64,000 nt of DNA. Source: Siphonodentalium dalli. Lineage: Eukaryota > Mollusca > Scaphopoda > Gadilida > Siphonodentaliidae. Where the stretch lies: NCBI GenBank assembly GCA_032622095.1, contig CP136065.1:242711530-242775529 (forward strand), given 5' to 3'. Each line of letters opens with the position of its first letter. Within the stretch, counting starts at the first letter, position 1. Made by a program: the position numbers and the translations under genes. The notes under the pieces were generated by a model. That model was not told the origin of the DNA. It worked only from the letters and a program-made list of their open reading frames with translations, and did not search any database. Shown here piece after piece: positions 1 through 11,039 of the stretch.

Positions 1-230
1 TGTGTTCTTGTGCAAAAATATAATTCTAACTAATGCGCCAAAAATCAGGTTTATAAATTTATCCATTCTTGAGCAAGAGCAACTCGTAAAACTTGTAAGG
101 TATAACATTCCAAACTGCGTATTTCTGCTATCGAACCATATGATAATAATGTTGAACCGGACATCTAAATCTGAACCGCATTTATGGATTGCAGCACGTG
201 ATGTTGAATAAACAGTTATAGAGGATATAC

Positions 231-448
231 AGTAATGCTCTAATTAATCGACTCCTTAACTACAGCAGAATTATGGGTAACTTTTCAGGATTTAGTCGGA
301 AATATGGGTTGATGCCATTCATCGGAAAGCTCTCGGTGAGAGCTTTCCTATGAATGGCAACAAGCCATATTTCGGACTAAATCCTGAAAAGTTACCCATA
401 ATTCTGTTGTAGTTAAGGAGTGGATTAATTAGCTCTAGAATTACTGTA
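231..448. repeat. Near-perfect palindromic element (family P, copy 1)
   Basis: The left arm runs from about 231 (taatgctctaattaatcgac) to the centre near 340, and the right arm repeats it in reverse complement to about 448. The arms match almost base for base, with a centre of aaagctctcggtgagagctt. Related palindromes occur at 23,870-24,120 and 26,172-26,395 with the same arm sequence. It has no coding content. This is probably a foldback-type non-autonomous DNA element that could form a hairpin of about 105 bp. Confidence 0.8.
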
Positions 449-1185
449 ACACAATCAATGAGGACGTTTGTACTAAAAAATATTTTTTACGCAAGGAACG
501 AACACAAGGCCAATTTCTTAATTTATATTATGAGCCAACAAGACAGATCGTAAATCGCTGTTATATGACAATATATGTGGCCATCATAATGGTCGACAGG
601 CATGATATGTCAACAAAAATCAATCTGTCAGGCCAATATAAAGAAGTCGCGACTTATTGCTGGTGGAACCTATTAAAGGCATCGTTCCATTTCGTTAATA
701 ACAACTTACATGTAACATTCACCTCCACCTCTTTACTCTTGGGCTCCAAATAAACATGCATGCACCAGCTGCATGCACGTTTATTATTTTTCTTCGGAAA
801 TCCCCCCCCTGCACAGTGCTTATTTGGGTCTGCACGTTTTGAAGCTATGAAAATTTAAATCAGCACAAATTCAAGATTTCTATATGATTCGGATGTAAAA
901 ATGATGGGCTTTACTTTTGCATGTACTCTTGAGTGCCTATAAAAGTACATGGTGGAAAATGTCGCATAACTGAATAATAGTACAGGGCGGAATAAACGTA
1001 CAGACTGGAAATATTAGTACCATACATCCCAACAAAACGCACCATCTGACTGGTTTACTGATGCCATGTGACAGAAATAGTTTCGATGGATAGCCTGGTC
1101 TGTGAATCTACAGTGTGCTGATCACTGTCAACAATCAGAGTTCATTTATCTATATTTACATACACCTGAAACACACTAAATAAAA
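449..1185. other. Stretch with no recognised feature
   Basis: AT-rich sequence with a short C-run near 805 and a small local inverted repeat around the catgcatgcaccagctgcatg stretch at about 755-775. A short open frame at 565-753 (plus) has no splice context or recognisable motif. Nothing here supports a gene. Confidence 0.4.
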
Positions 1186-1620
1186 AGTTGCTAAATTAAC
1201 CCCAAAAGTAGTTAATTTTTACTAATTTTGGTAGTTCGTATTCATCCCGCTACCTTGGGAGGTTAATTTTACTACCTGGCGGGTAGCAAACAAATTAAAT
1301 ACCTTTGGTAGTTAAAATAACTACATCCAGTGGTTGAAATAACTACCTCTTGGGGCTATTTTAACTACCCAAAGGTAGGCTAAATTTTAACTACTTTATG
1401 TAGTGGGATGAATATGAACTACCCAGTATTTAAATTTACTACCTGCGAGTGGTTGGAATTTTTGCTACCTGCGGCTAGTTAATCTGATAACTACTATTGG
1501 TGGGAAATTATTCTACCTCGAGTGGTTGTTCTAGCTATTTTAATAGGTATTCAAAGGGGTCCAATCTAATCACTCAAAGTAGCTATTTAATCAACTTTTA
1601 GTGGATAATATTGCCTCTAA
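1186..1620. repeat. Cluster of GGTAGTTA / TAACTACC motifs in both orientations
   Basis: About 430 bp are built from more than a dozen copies of GGTAGTTA, TAACTACC and near variants, alternating in orientation and spaced roughly 20-40 bp apart. The outer parts are inverted copies: a block near 1,210-1,255 (agtagtt, then attcatcccgctacc) is mirrored near 1,370-1,415 (ggtaggc, then tagtgggatgaata). There is no coding frame. It looks like a diverged foldback or satellite-like array; a clustered binding-site function is only a guess. Confidence 0.6.
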
Positions 1621-1934
1621 AGATATTAATGACATGTGGACCACAAAATATGACAATGGAGAAAATAATTTCAATATTTATTCAAAATAAACAAATATAT
1701 ATAGTTCAGAGCATTTGTGCTTTTAGCTTAAAATAAATTTCAACACAAGGCCTCTTACCAGGAATAAGTACATTAGCCTACACACACAAAAAAAAACAAT
1801 GTAAATTTCGTGAAAATTTGACCAAGGGAATCTTATCAGACATCAGACACTGAAACTTATTTTATCTAAATAATTGATAATGTACCCAAAAGGGTTGCAA
1901 TCTGGGTCGTCAAATTTTAAAAACAGCAATAAAC

Positions 1935-2540
1935 TGAAATGGAGTGTCATTTCGTAGATTCTGTTGAAATCACTCTTAAAGAAGCAAAATGAGCAATAAA
2001 GAGCGTTCCTTATCACATTAGAAAATAGGTAGAAAAATTGCGGGTAACAATGCCTTTGACCCCCAGATGACTAAGGGGTGGGGGATTTCCAAAAATTATA
2101 TAACCAATAAAGAGCGCTTCTTATCAGTTCAAAAGATATGTGTGGAAAATTGCACAAATTTAAATTAATGCATGGTTAATGTCATGGGATAGGTGATGTG
2201 GGCATCAACTTATTGACAACTATATCACACTGTGGCAGTGTCATTTCATCGATGCTGTTGACGTCTTAAGGACGCAATAAAGAGCGTTCCTTATCACATT
2301 AGAAAATATGTAGGAAAATTGCGGGTATAAGCGCATTTGCCCCTCAAATGAAGTGGGGGGGTGGGCAAAAAAGATAATGTGACAAATAAAGAGCGTTTTT
2401 TATCAGTTCAGAAGAAGTGGGGGAAATTGCACAAAAGTAAATTAATGCATGGTTAATATCATGTGATTGATGCTGTGGGCATCAAATATTTAAAGATGCA
2501 CTACTAATCAGCAATAAAGAGCATTTATTATCCACTTAAT
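1935..2540. repeat. Two tandem units of about 288 bp carrying CAATAAAGAGCG motifs
   Basis: The sequence from about 1,940 (agtgtcatttcgtagattct) recurs at about 2,235 (agtgtcatttcatcgatgct). Each unit contains two CAATAAAGAGCG(T/C)T motifs followed by TTATCA, at about 1,986, 2,102, 2,273 and 2,382, with a fifth weaker copy at about 2,512. Unit identity is moderate, so the duplication is old. The same short motif recurs in other repeat families in this window. Confidence 0.65.
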
Positions 2541-3270
2541 AGATGTAACTTTGTCCGGAGTTATATTGCAGCTGCTGTTTATCCCAGGTACTGGGTCTTT
2601 ATTCTATTCCAAAAAATGTCGTATTGGGACATTTTGATCTATTTTAGAGATATTTATTTGTTCAAAGATATTTATATATAAACAGAAAAGTTCACTCTGT
2701 TGGCTTTGCAATACTAATGGGAGTGCATGAACTAATGGTTGTGTCGTTTATATGGGGTTGTGGACTACACAAGACTCTATAAACAATTCCAAAGAACATA
2801 CATGTACATGTTCAAAATATTGTTTTATAACTCTAACCGACAATAAAAAAAGACGTAAGCACCATTCGGACATGATATCAGTCTTCAACCCAGACAACAT
2901 TGCGGGCATTGATTAGTATCCCTTGTCACCACTGGGCGGAGCCACTCTCCCGTATCATTCATTAAGAGCATCGAAACACCAGGTGCGTGGCATCCGAAAT
3001 AGTATTATAGTATATTTCATACCATTTCAGTTGAGTAGAGTCACAACAGCCCTCGCACCTCGCATAGCCATTAGCCAAAAGATAATTTTATAATTTTGTG
3101 TAGTCCACTTGAGGTAAAACACACCACTCTAGTTGTTATATGCAGTGAACAAAATATTATTTACCAAATTGCCTTAATGTTTACAAGGAAAACATACTTT
3201 TTTGCCAACAATTGCACAGAGGCTGACATAATTTCATTATGATATTTAAAATTTGGCAATGGATAAACAT
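2541..3270. other. Stretch with no recognised feature
   Basis: AT-rich non-coding sequence. No exon with paired splice signals, tandem array or clear inverted repeat was seen before the hairpin that starts at 3,274. Confidence 0.4.
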
Positions 3271-3273
3271 AAT

Positions 3274-3422
3274 ACCCATATAGTTTAACGAGATACAAGG
3301 CTTATTTTCACTCGTATATATAATTCACCAAATGGGGACCTTGCTAAAGCTTGGTTCCCCGTTTGGCATTTGCTGAATCATACTCGCGAAAACAAACCTT
3401 GTATCTCATAAAACTGTATGGA
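3274..3422. repeat. Hairpin element of about 150 bp
   Basis: The arm ccatatagtttaacgagata with acaagg at 3,276-3,302 is matched in reverse at 3,391-3,421 (accttgtatctcataaaact). The pairing continues inward through ctcgtatatataattca and ccaaatgggga to a centre near aagcttgg. The arms contain small mismatches. This is a foldback-type MITE or an old palindrome. Confidence 0.7.
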
Positions 3423-3623
3423 TATTCTATATTTAACCATTCAACCAACTCACCGATGCGCTGCCCGGGAGTGACAACAGTCGTACCTCTCTCCCCTTGT
3501 GTCGCTATTCTCTGGGGGTGAATTACGCAGGGTACAGATTCGCCAACAAGTAAATGTATAAGGGCAATTGAACATCAATCACCATTATCAAAAGAAAACA
3601 GTTTCCACATAAATGGGGCCGAC

Positions 3624-3809
3624 CTAACCAGCAAGCGACTCAATTGTTGTCAGTGATCTGACATCTGATAGTAGAGCGAGATCTCTTGGAGATCCCAGAA
3701 TTGTGGACAACAGCTGCAAACGAGGTAATTGGTCCAGGTAGAGGACACCTTTAGTACCATATTGGTCAATGACATGGTACCACACGTCATTCCGAAAATT
3801 TAACAATGA
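3624..3809 (-). CDS. Candidate terminal exon with a weak LamG-like motif
   Basis: On the minus strand a tttagactgccag acceptor is followed by 61 codons in phase 0 and a TAG stop at 3,624-3,626. Early in the frame the peptide contains W-Y-H-V-I-D, then G-T-K-G-V-L-Y-L-D-Q. That recalls the W-H-x-V ... G-x-L-Y-x-D signature of laminin-G/concanavalin-type folds, but the rest of a domain is missing. No neighbouring exon is secured. Another open minus-strand frame at 5,444-5,656 could precede it in phase 0, but only with a weak donor. It could also be a chance open frame. Confidence 0.28.
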   Translation of the reverse strand, partial: SLLNFRNDVWYHVIDQYGTKGVLYLDQLPRLQLLSTILGSPRDLALLSDVRSLTTIESLAG

Positions 3810-3929
3810 CTGGCAGTCTAAATATATGACTAGATGTGTTTTAATTCATGCTAGGGACAATGATGACATAGCCATGTCGTTTTCACTAGCCATGTATATT
3901 TCACTCAAACCAATTAACCAAGCTTGTGT

Positions 3930-4060
3930 GGGTATCGTGCTTTGCTTTTCCAGTATATACCAAAATCATCAAATAAAATCATAAATGTGACATCAGATTT
4001 CTCCCCTGATGTACCGTTATGAAACTACTGAAATGTGCCAAAATTGGGTATAAGACAAAA
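3930..4060. repeat. Dispersed repeat, copy 1 (partner at 9,365-9,490)
   Basis: The segment with ctttgcttttccagtatata, a nearby aatcat, and catcagatttctccc followed by tgatgta recurs at about 9,378-9,470 with roughly 75-80% identity by eye. No open frame is shared. It is a fragment of an unidentified interspersed repeat. Confidence 0.5.
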
Positions 4061-5440
4061 CATTGAGTATGTGGCTCTTGGGTTTGGGAGAAAATAATCC
4101 ATGACCTGGGATGTGGACATAGAAAAATATCATCTTCGGGACCAGCTATTGGGTCCGGACAATCGGCCGAAATATCTTGCCTCTCGGGGTGAGATCTTTC
4201 CATCCCCACACCTCAGGTCAGGATGAATAATATTATTTTTATCTCAATCTAACTTCAGCTGAACATGCACTGCGCCCATAATGTTTTGCATTCAGAATTT
4301 TTTATTTCTGGTATAGTTACAAAGAGCTTATAAAGTCAATGAAAATGTCCCTGATTCTAATCAGATGTTCATGACATGCATGTGCTATCAACTGATACAG
4401 ATGACAATCAGCCATGACATGAGGATACACCTGTTGCGTCTTGTCAATACAAAAGAACGATCAAGTTTTACATGTGTAATCAGTTCTCATTAAAATTAGG
4501 CTCTCAGGCTGGAATAAGCTACACATAACAGTCCTAATGAATATACACATGTAACTATAAGTCACATAACCGCCACTATAAATAGTTTATGCATGCAATT
4601 CCTGTTGTATAACATCAAAGCGCAGTTTTACGATTGACAGAATGTTATCTCCTGTTACTTGAATTTTGGCGAATAAGTAAAACGGGTGCTAACTGTTGAA
4701 ATTCTTGGAAATACTTAATTCTATTCTCCTTGATGGCTATTATTGATAATTTCTGGACTCTTCAAATGGACACACATTAGTGTTAAATTAGTTGTAATCA
4801 CAAATTTGTGAACACTGAAATAAGCATTGTGACCAGATATGACAGGAAACTTATTATGCTATTTTAGCTATGTGTCGAGAAACTCTGGAGCCGATGAAAA
4901 TCGTCAATATACTGATTGGCTTCATCACTTTACTGTTAAATGTTGGGATTGACTGACATTGATGTAAAGATTCTTGGGGATAATGGAAATACCAGATATT
5001 TTCTTCATGAATCTTTAATGCATATATAGCATGTTCAAGAGTGTAATTTAGTTATAACTGTTGTATTTATGTAATACACACGCTTCACACATCTCGATGA
5101 TACTGAAATTAATATATGTAATAATAGAAAAAAAACTCTTCAAGGTGACATGCAACAGTTTTAGAGTGATCTGGGCCCCCACATCTGATCCCAAAAAGTG
5201 GAAAAGTGTAGGTTGTGTTTGTGTAACTACCACACTTTTCAGTTAGATGAGAATCCATCCCATATTTTATGAGTTCAAGGAATACTATTTCACATGCGGA
5301 ATATCCGTGTCGCACAATAGGCCCATAGCCCCATAGGGGATAGCCCCAAAATTGTCTATTTGATCATATCAGATTTTGAAAAAAAATTTGAGACAGTCCG
5401 TAAACTCTTCTTTTCTGGTCAAATCGTATCATTGGCTCTG
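4061..5440. other. Stretch with no recognised feature
   Basis: AT-rich sequence containing several short open frames on both strands (for example 5,048-5,315) that overlap one another and lack splice signals or protein motifs. No element boundary could be set. Confidence 0.35.
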
Positions 5441-5443
5441 TAT

Positions 5444-5656
5444 TCAATTATAATTATAAGATATACTTTGTAAAAGAATGAATACATGTATCACTTGACT
5501 TTTCATTTTGCAGAAATATGCTATCTGTTGGTAGAAATCAACAGCGAAGGCTTTATCCTCAATCGGTGATGTGACAAAATATGGGGAGATAGCTAGGTCA
5601 TGAAGTTTTCGCTCAAAATTCGAAACATATCTCAAAACATTGAAATGGTACGCCAC
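5444..5656 (-). CDS. Candidate exon, unknown product
   Basis: A minus-strand open frame has protein-like composition (F-E-R-K-L-H-D-L-A-I-S-P-Y, then V-D-F-Y-Q-Q-I-A-Y). The likely coding part ends near 5,486, where AGTCAA is followed by GTGATA, a weak donor. A good acceptor at the other end is not evident. If the donor were used, the phase would fit the candidate exon at 3,624-3,809. No family is recognised and it may be spurious. Confidence 0.2.
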   Translation of the reverse strand: MAYHFNVLRYVSNFERKLHDLAISPYFVTSPIEDKAFAVDFYQQIAYFCKMKSQVIHVFILLQSISYNYN

Positions 5657-5884
5657 ACATCACTAGATAGGAGCATTTCTAAAATATCGCATCTGACCGA
5701 AGTGGCAACCAATTAAATTCATTATTTAGCCAAACCGGTTGCATATGTCACCTTTAACTGTATATTAAAGATCCAAACATTTTCAACGTATTGTTCAGGT
5801 TTCTAAATCTGAGATAAATTGAACACATTGTATGCATTCAATATGTGATTACATGTTATTTTGAAAACTTTCCTGTATTAATAT

Positions 5885-6030
5885 AAGTTTAGTTGTGGTG
5901 TATTGATGGTAACATGGCGTGACATTGACAACTTCAGGTTTATGTTCAACCGATTCACAAAGCGACAATGTTGAACACAGGCTAAAAGTGGTCAATGTCA
6001 TGACATGTTACCATCAATCCACCACAATGG
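5885..6030. repeat. Hairpin: inverted repeat around TTGTGGTGxATTGATGGTAACATG
   Basis: The sequence ttgtggtgtattgatggtaa at 5,891 onward is matched in reverse complement by ttaccatcaatccaccacaa at about 6,009-6,028. Inner arms (gtgacattgac against gtcaatgtcat) extend the pairing to about 45 bp around a loop of about 50 bp. It has the form of a small foldback element. Confidence 0.65.
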
Positions 6031-6207
6031 CGTACATGTATTTGTTCTGCCAACAGTCCTGGTCATTCACATTAATTTGGCACTTATTCCGCATAATGAT
6101 CAGCAGAAAATGTCAAAATCTCCTAAACCTCTCTCCAACATATGACCTGAAACGGCCATCGAGAGACGATGAAGCGGTCTTGGTTTCCTTTATGCTAATG
6201 GCTCCAG

Positions 6208-6335
6208 ACGTAAACATGGGATATGTTGCACGACTGTCTGACAAATCAAAGATGCGGTTTCTTACTGGAAGCAGAACATTGTATGATTTTCATCTTGGTC
6301 AGCACATTAGAAAATTTCCTTCAGTATATACACAT
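6208..6335 (+). other. Exon-like segment, copy 1 of a tandem pair
   Basis: A segment preceded by ctaatggctccag carries an open plus-strand frame reading V-N-M-G-Y-x-A-R, then K-M-R-F-L-T-G-S and F-P-S-V. It is duplicated 280 bp downstream at 6,488-6,615 in the same frame. Seventeen codons differ between copies and about fourteen of these change the amino acid, so there is no sign of purifying selection. It may be an ordinary tandem repeat; no family is recognised. Confidence 0.25.
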
Positions 6336-6487
6336 GTACATACTAGTAGATGCAACCTGTGGGTACGATGCTGAACATTTTATTCTTAGTACAAACATCA
6401 AACTCAAGCTCAGGATCATATTAGGCGTTTGCGCTGAATTTCTTCTCTGTAGTTGCAAACATGTTTCCGTTATTTTGATGGTTCCAG

Positions 6488-6615
6488 GCGTAAACATGGG
6501 ATATGCTGCGCGACACTCCGATCAATACAAGATGCGGTTTCTTACTGGAAGCGGAACATTGTATGAATTTCATCCTGGTCACCACGTTAGAGAATTTCCT
6601 GCTGTACATACACAG
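6488..6615 (+). other. Exon-like segment, copy 2 of a tandem pair
   Basis: This is the second copy, preceded by gttattttgatggttccag and followed by ACACAG|GTACAT, which could act as acceptor and donor. The open frame (V-N-M-G-Y-A-A-R-H-S-D, then L-Y-E-F-H-P-G-H-H-V-R-E-F-P-A-V) is free of stops for all 128 bases. Function is unknown. Confidence 0.25.
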
Positions 6616-6975
6616 GTACATGTACCCGTAGGCGTTAAGGTATCAACGATTTAGCTTGATGAACTGGTATTTCAAGGTTGTCATTGGATAGAAATGCCAC
6701 ATGAACATGGTGATTAACAACATGTTTGTCTAAGAAATGTGAACAATGAAAATGTTATTCTCCGGAAGCTAGACAATCAAACGGCCACATAAGGCGTCCA
6801 TCCATGCTCATCAGAGCACGCAATATGTGCAAATTAATGACACGAAAACTATTTCATGCGGACGACGTACTCTAGACCTACATCCAACGTCATTTCCTAT
6901 TAACTTTTATTGTTTGTACGGACGGTTTCGAGGTTTGAAAATCAGGCTTGTCCAAAAAGACCTCCACATACTTAC

Positions 6976-7084
6976 GGAGTCGATGTGCAAACAATGTATG
7001 GGGATAGTTTCCTCATACATATATGTATTTGGCACACGTATTTTCTAGGACATAAGAGATCACCGTTTACCGGAGAGTTGATAT
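6976..7084 (-). CDS. Candidate internal exon, cysteine-containing, unknown product
   Basis: The minus-strand acceptor gatctcttcccag and donor CC|GTAAGTATG bound 109 bases. The only open frame encodes 35 residues with four cysteines (L-L-C-P-R-K-Y-V-C-Q, I-C-M-R-K, I-V-C-T). The phases are 1 at entry and 2 at exit. Both splice signals are good, but other frames in the region are also open, so coding status is uncertain. No partner exon was found. Confidence 0.25.
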
Positions 7085-7184
7085 CTGGGAAGAGATCAGA
7101 GTAAAACTACTTTTCGTACACGTCGAAATGGGGAATCCATGGGCTACATTTAGTTCCAGCTTAAAACTTGAAAATGATGGCCGA

Positions 7185-7930
7185 GCCCGAATAGTTAATA
7201 TTTCGTCGCATCAGTGCTATAATGTAACCCACATTTTCAACTTTCCGAGAAAATGAAGGTTGAAGATTTAGACAACATTTCTCCTAATGTTGACAAAGCA
7301 TGACGTATTGTTGTATATATCCCAATGAAAACTGACATTAGCTGTTCATTGAACCACATATTGTTTTCTGTTTACTCCCTCGTTTTCTTTTCAAAAGCAA
7401 TAGCTTGTTTTGAGATATGACATTTTGCGTACGCCAGCGACGATTCGTTTCCGTGCTATAATGAAGTTATGCTAATAAATGCAGATTAAGCTAAATATGG
7501 TGGCAATAGCATGTGTCTATGAACTGAAAAGTGCCTATTCTACACTATGAAAATTCATCGATGTGCATCATCATACAGAAATGTGTGGAACAATCACAAA
7601 ATTTAAATCACCAAATGATCACGTGACTAACATGGAGATACTACCATATAACACACATTTTAGAATTCACAAACACAAAACAGAAGTCACGTGGACAACA
7701 TGAAGCGTCCGATTGGCTGCTGTTGGACATACGACCTCATAGCACGAATAATTGTAAAGATCGCTGGAGATACGACATTTGCTTCACTGGTTTGTGCGAA
7801 TATTTGTCATCCAATGCAAAAACAGTTGGCCCATCGGATTTGATTCGAATGGTATAAAATACTCATTTCCCGCCATAATGGAGTTACGACATTATAGCAC
7901 TGATGCGTTGAGATTTTGTCAACCCGCGGG
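7185..7930. repeat. Inverted-repeat element, about 0.7 kb
   Basis: An 18-bp perfect inverted repeat, gcatcagtgctataatgt near 7,208 and its complement acattatagcactgatgc near 7,888, bounds an AT-rich interior. A further partial copy (gtgctataatgaagttatg) lies near 7,453. No transposase frame or target duplication could be fixed. It is probably a decayed non-autonomous DNA transposon. Confidence 0.45.
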
Positions 7931-8394
7931 AAGCCACCAAAAGATTGAAAATAAATAGTTTTGATGTATATGAGCCACATACATGTATATTAGCCAACTA
8001 TCAACTGCATCCACCACTCACAACTTACATTATATGATAAGCTGGGCAGAGTCTACCATTTTCGTTTTGGAAGACATATAGATAAACTTTATTGTTTCTT
8101 TTTGGTCTATTTGAGATAGAATGTTCACAAATAAAAGAAACGCTCAATTATTTTGTAGACAAGATCTGCTTATCCCTAAATATCAAATGTGACCAGAACC
8201 CCAAAGTCGATTTTGGTTACATTTCATACCGCATTCGTTATAACTTATTAGTGAAGGACCGGAGTAAACTATGATCTAATCGATTAGACATGTCATTGCT
8301 GGAATGATCAGTTGACACGATCATTGAAAGAATATACGCATTGTTTCCCAGTTCAGAGAGCAATAAGTGATAAACAGAAGTGATAGAAAATAGT

Positions 8395-9115
8395 ATTTTT
8401 CACATCGGGTGGCCATTTTGGCAGTCATTTTTTTTACTGATTTTTAAGTTTTACATAGAACTAGCATAATGGCATCATAAAGAGGTATACATTCGTATTT
8501 ATTTAGTCAATTTTATTCATCAACCACTACTTATAATGGATTGAATGACACTGTGATCAATATCCGCCATTTTCCATATTTTGACCGCCATTTTGGCAGC
8601 CATTTTGCGACAAAGCGCCAATTTGGGTTTCATTGAATTGGAGTATTCATAGATATTGGTATGCCCAACTCACATTGTGCAGTTCTGTCCATTTCTTGTT
8701 GATATATGACTGTAATCCCAATGGCGATTTTTGTGGAATTTTATACCGCGTTCTGTAAAATCTTTTTGAGGGTGTAGATAAGTCTGGGACCCCATTTATG
8801 GTATCTTTCATTGCTCCAATGCTGAATTAACATGGATAAGACTAATCAAAGTTGCCAGTCTGAACAGGAATTGATCTTTAAGATATTAGGCAAAAACTTC
8901 AAATGTTCGAGATTAGGCGGCCATTTTGGAGGCCATCTGGGACGAGGGGTTCCATTTTTTGCCATAAACGGGTGGCACAATATTTTACCTTTGCAAAAAT
9001 GTATACATTTGTATACATATGACAACATTTGTTCTCACTATAATCGAATTAATCTCAGTCAGAGTATCTTTTGACTAACGGCAGCCATGTTGGACGCCAT
9101 CTTGGATCCTGAATT
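8395..9115. repeat. Diverged tandem repeats built on GGCGGCCATTTTGG
   Basis: The motif gg(t/c)(g)gccattttgg followed by agccatttt recurs at about 8,408, 8,578, 8,592, 8,918 and 9,082, with intervening sequence sharing phrases such as tatacatttgtat. It resembles the array at 28,870-30,100 in its aagatggc-type core. Open frames across it are shadows of the repeat. Confidence 0.5.
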
Positions 9116-9364
9116 TTCCCCAAAGCGGATTTTAGCGGATTTTGGATATGGTATACATGAGATTCTCCCGCGTATAATGACACCAAAACCGCTTCTTTAC
9201 CAATTTCTTCTGGGTCTAACCCTCCGACGACCACACTATATTTGTAAAGCCTTCATATACATACGCGTGTTTCTTGGAATTCACGCAGGTGCAAAGTTGT
9301 GACGTAGCAATGTTGTTTTCACACGAGCAATGTCGATTTTACTCAAACGTAGTGACCCTGCTCC

Positions 9365-9490
9365 CATGGGTAACACGCTTTGTTTTTCCAGTATATACAT
9401 TTTGTATATACCGGAATCATCCACGATAATCACGAACATGGCATCAGATTTCTCCCAAGATGTACAGTACCGGTACGAACCTAGATACTG
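9365..9490. repeat. Dispersed repeat, copy 2 (partner at 3,930-4,060)
   Basis: It shares ctttgtttttccagtatata and gcatcagatttctccc, then gatgta, with the copy near 3.95 kb. It lies immediately upstream of the real-looking exon at 9,562, so it is intronic or flanking repeat DNA. Confidence 0.5.
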
Positions 9491-9561
9491 CCAATTTTTC
9501 TAAGGTGTATTGTAGTTCCACGCTCCTTGTTGACCTGCGCTGTTTACTTGTTATTGTTCAG

Positions 9562-9601
9562 ATTGTAAAATATGTCGCCAAGGATTCCAGCGATGACACT
9601 G
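9562..9601 (+). CDS. Internal exon of an unrecognised gene (first of an in-frame pair)
   Basis: A strong acceptor (gtttacttgttattgttcag) precedes 40 coding bases that end at ACTG|GTAATA. The exon begins in phase 0 with I-V-K-Y-V-A-K-D-S-S-D-D-T and leaves one base, G. Joined to AA at the start of the next exon this makes GAA (Glu), and the frame continues without a stop. The 156-bp intron between them is short. The upstream exon was not found and the family is not recognised. Confidence 0.45.
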
Positions 9602-9757
9602 GTAATATCAAGTTTTAACTTATCTCGGATAACCTATCATATTTTATAATCAATGAGGCGTGTCATACATATATTAATTTTGTCATGCAAGTCTCTTGTT
9701 ATTGGGGAATGGATTTTTAACAGAAATGCATGACGCGAAAACATTTATCTCTTTCAG

Positions 9758-9991
9758 AACTGGACTTCATGTGGATTTTGGACGGGTTGCTGAGCGTAGT
9801 TTGGTCGTATGTGGCAACCCTTGTTCGGCAAATAATTGAGCACCATTTTAAGTGTTGTATTCGTCATACATCAAACGACAGTGGCATTCCGTTGGGGGAC
9901 ATAAGCAGCATGGATCTGTCAGATATGGACCATAATCCGACTGGAGGAATGTCTTCCCCACGTCTACATCAACTCATGCTTCATCACACAG
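9758..9991 (+). CDS. Internal exon of an unrecognised gene (second of the pair)
   Basis: The acceptor acatttatctctttcag and donor CACACAG|GTTAGC enclose 234 bases, open only in the frame that agrees with the preceding exon. The 77 codons give a hydrophobic stretch (F-M-W-I-L-D-G-L-L-S-V-V-W-S-Y-V-A-T-L-V) that could be membrane-associated. A Cys-Cys pair and an acidic, Gly/Ser/Met-rich tail (P-L-G-D-I-S-S-M-D-L) follow. The exit phase is 1. The next exon is unknown; a phase-compatible acceptor lies at 13,830 beyond the Gypsy remnant. Confidence 0.5.
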
Positions 9992-10960
9992 GTTAGCAGA
10001 CCATATGAATATACTAAGCCCTGTCACTGTGAGGGCTTTGGCAATGATGAGTGGCTTTATAACAGTCTGATTAAATCAGACGATCAAACTATATATGCGT
10101 TTGATGGTTTGAAACGTTCTGCTAACATAACATCTATTAGATATATTTAGTCTCAAGGCGCGTTTCTTACCTCAATAAAATTTTATCAAATTTATGACAA
10201 TAACAAATGTAATAGCAAGTGGACTGACCATTGGGAATGGTGTGTATCTCGATTTCCACACAAATTGGCCGTAACTGCTCCTCCCTAATCGTTTTAGAAC
10301 ATTGAATGTATACCTGGTTTTACATGACTGATTTTAATCAGGATGATGAACAATATACCAAATAGGTATATACCTTTCCTTTTCCAAATTTCTCTATCTC
10401 CAGTCATTTTTCTTCAATAATATTCATCTTTGCTGTGGATTGACTCATTTCCGTTTGTGTCAACGAATTGGTGTTTGTGTTTTTTAAATTTATCATTCTG
10501 CTCGAACCGAATATACTCATGAGAATTCGTTTTTCCCGATCACGACCTTCAGATATCATATTTTAACCCGTTCATACGTGCAATTGTGCAGATTTAAACA
10601 CACCTACTCACAATCTAAAGGTTGAAGCTCAAACTCAAACGACTAAATTCAACACCTTTCCTAATGGATGTACTGCTAGCAGAAATTCATGAAAAAATCA
10701 ATCAATTTGTATCCAGAACAATCCTATACCAATGCAAACCTACAGTTGACACAAACAATAGTTATTCAACTCTACGCGGAAATGTTTGTACAGGGAATCG
10801 TTAATAGGCCTTTGGGTCCAAAAATGCTGTCAGTGAGCCCTGAAAGTTTCACACAAATAAGGGTGTTCTATTGGCAAAAACGTTTGTCAACACTTCTCAA
10901 ACATTTTTACAATATCAGCCATTAATATGAACAGAAACTTTGAAACTGGAAGATTATTGG
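9992..10960. other. Stretch with no recognised feature
   Basis: Probable intron following the exon pair at 9.6-10.0 kb. Short open frames at 10,622-10,925 overlap each other in two frames and have no motif. The Gypsy remnant becomes recognisable only from about 11,040. Confidence 0.4.
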
Positions 10961-11039
10961 GAACGTCAATGTTGTGGAACGTGTCTTTGGAATGGGTGCT
11001 CAAACGACACATGGGAGTAATGAAAAAGTACCTGAGCAT

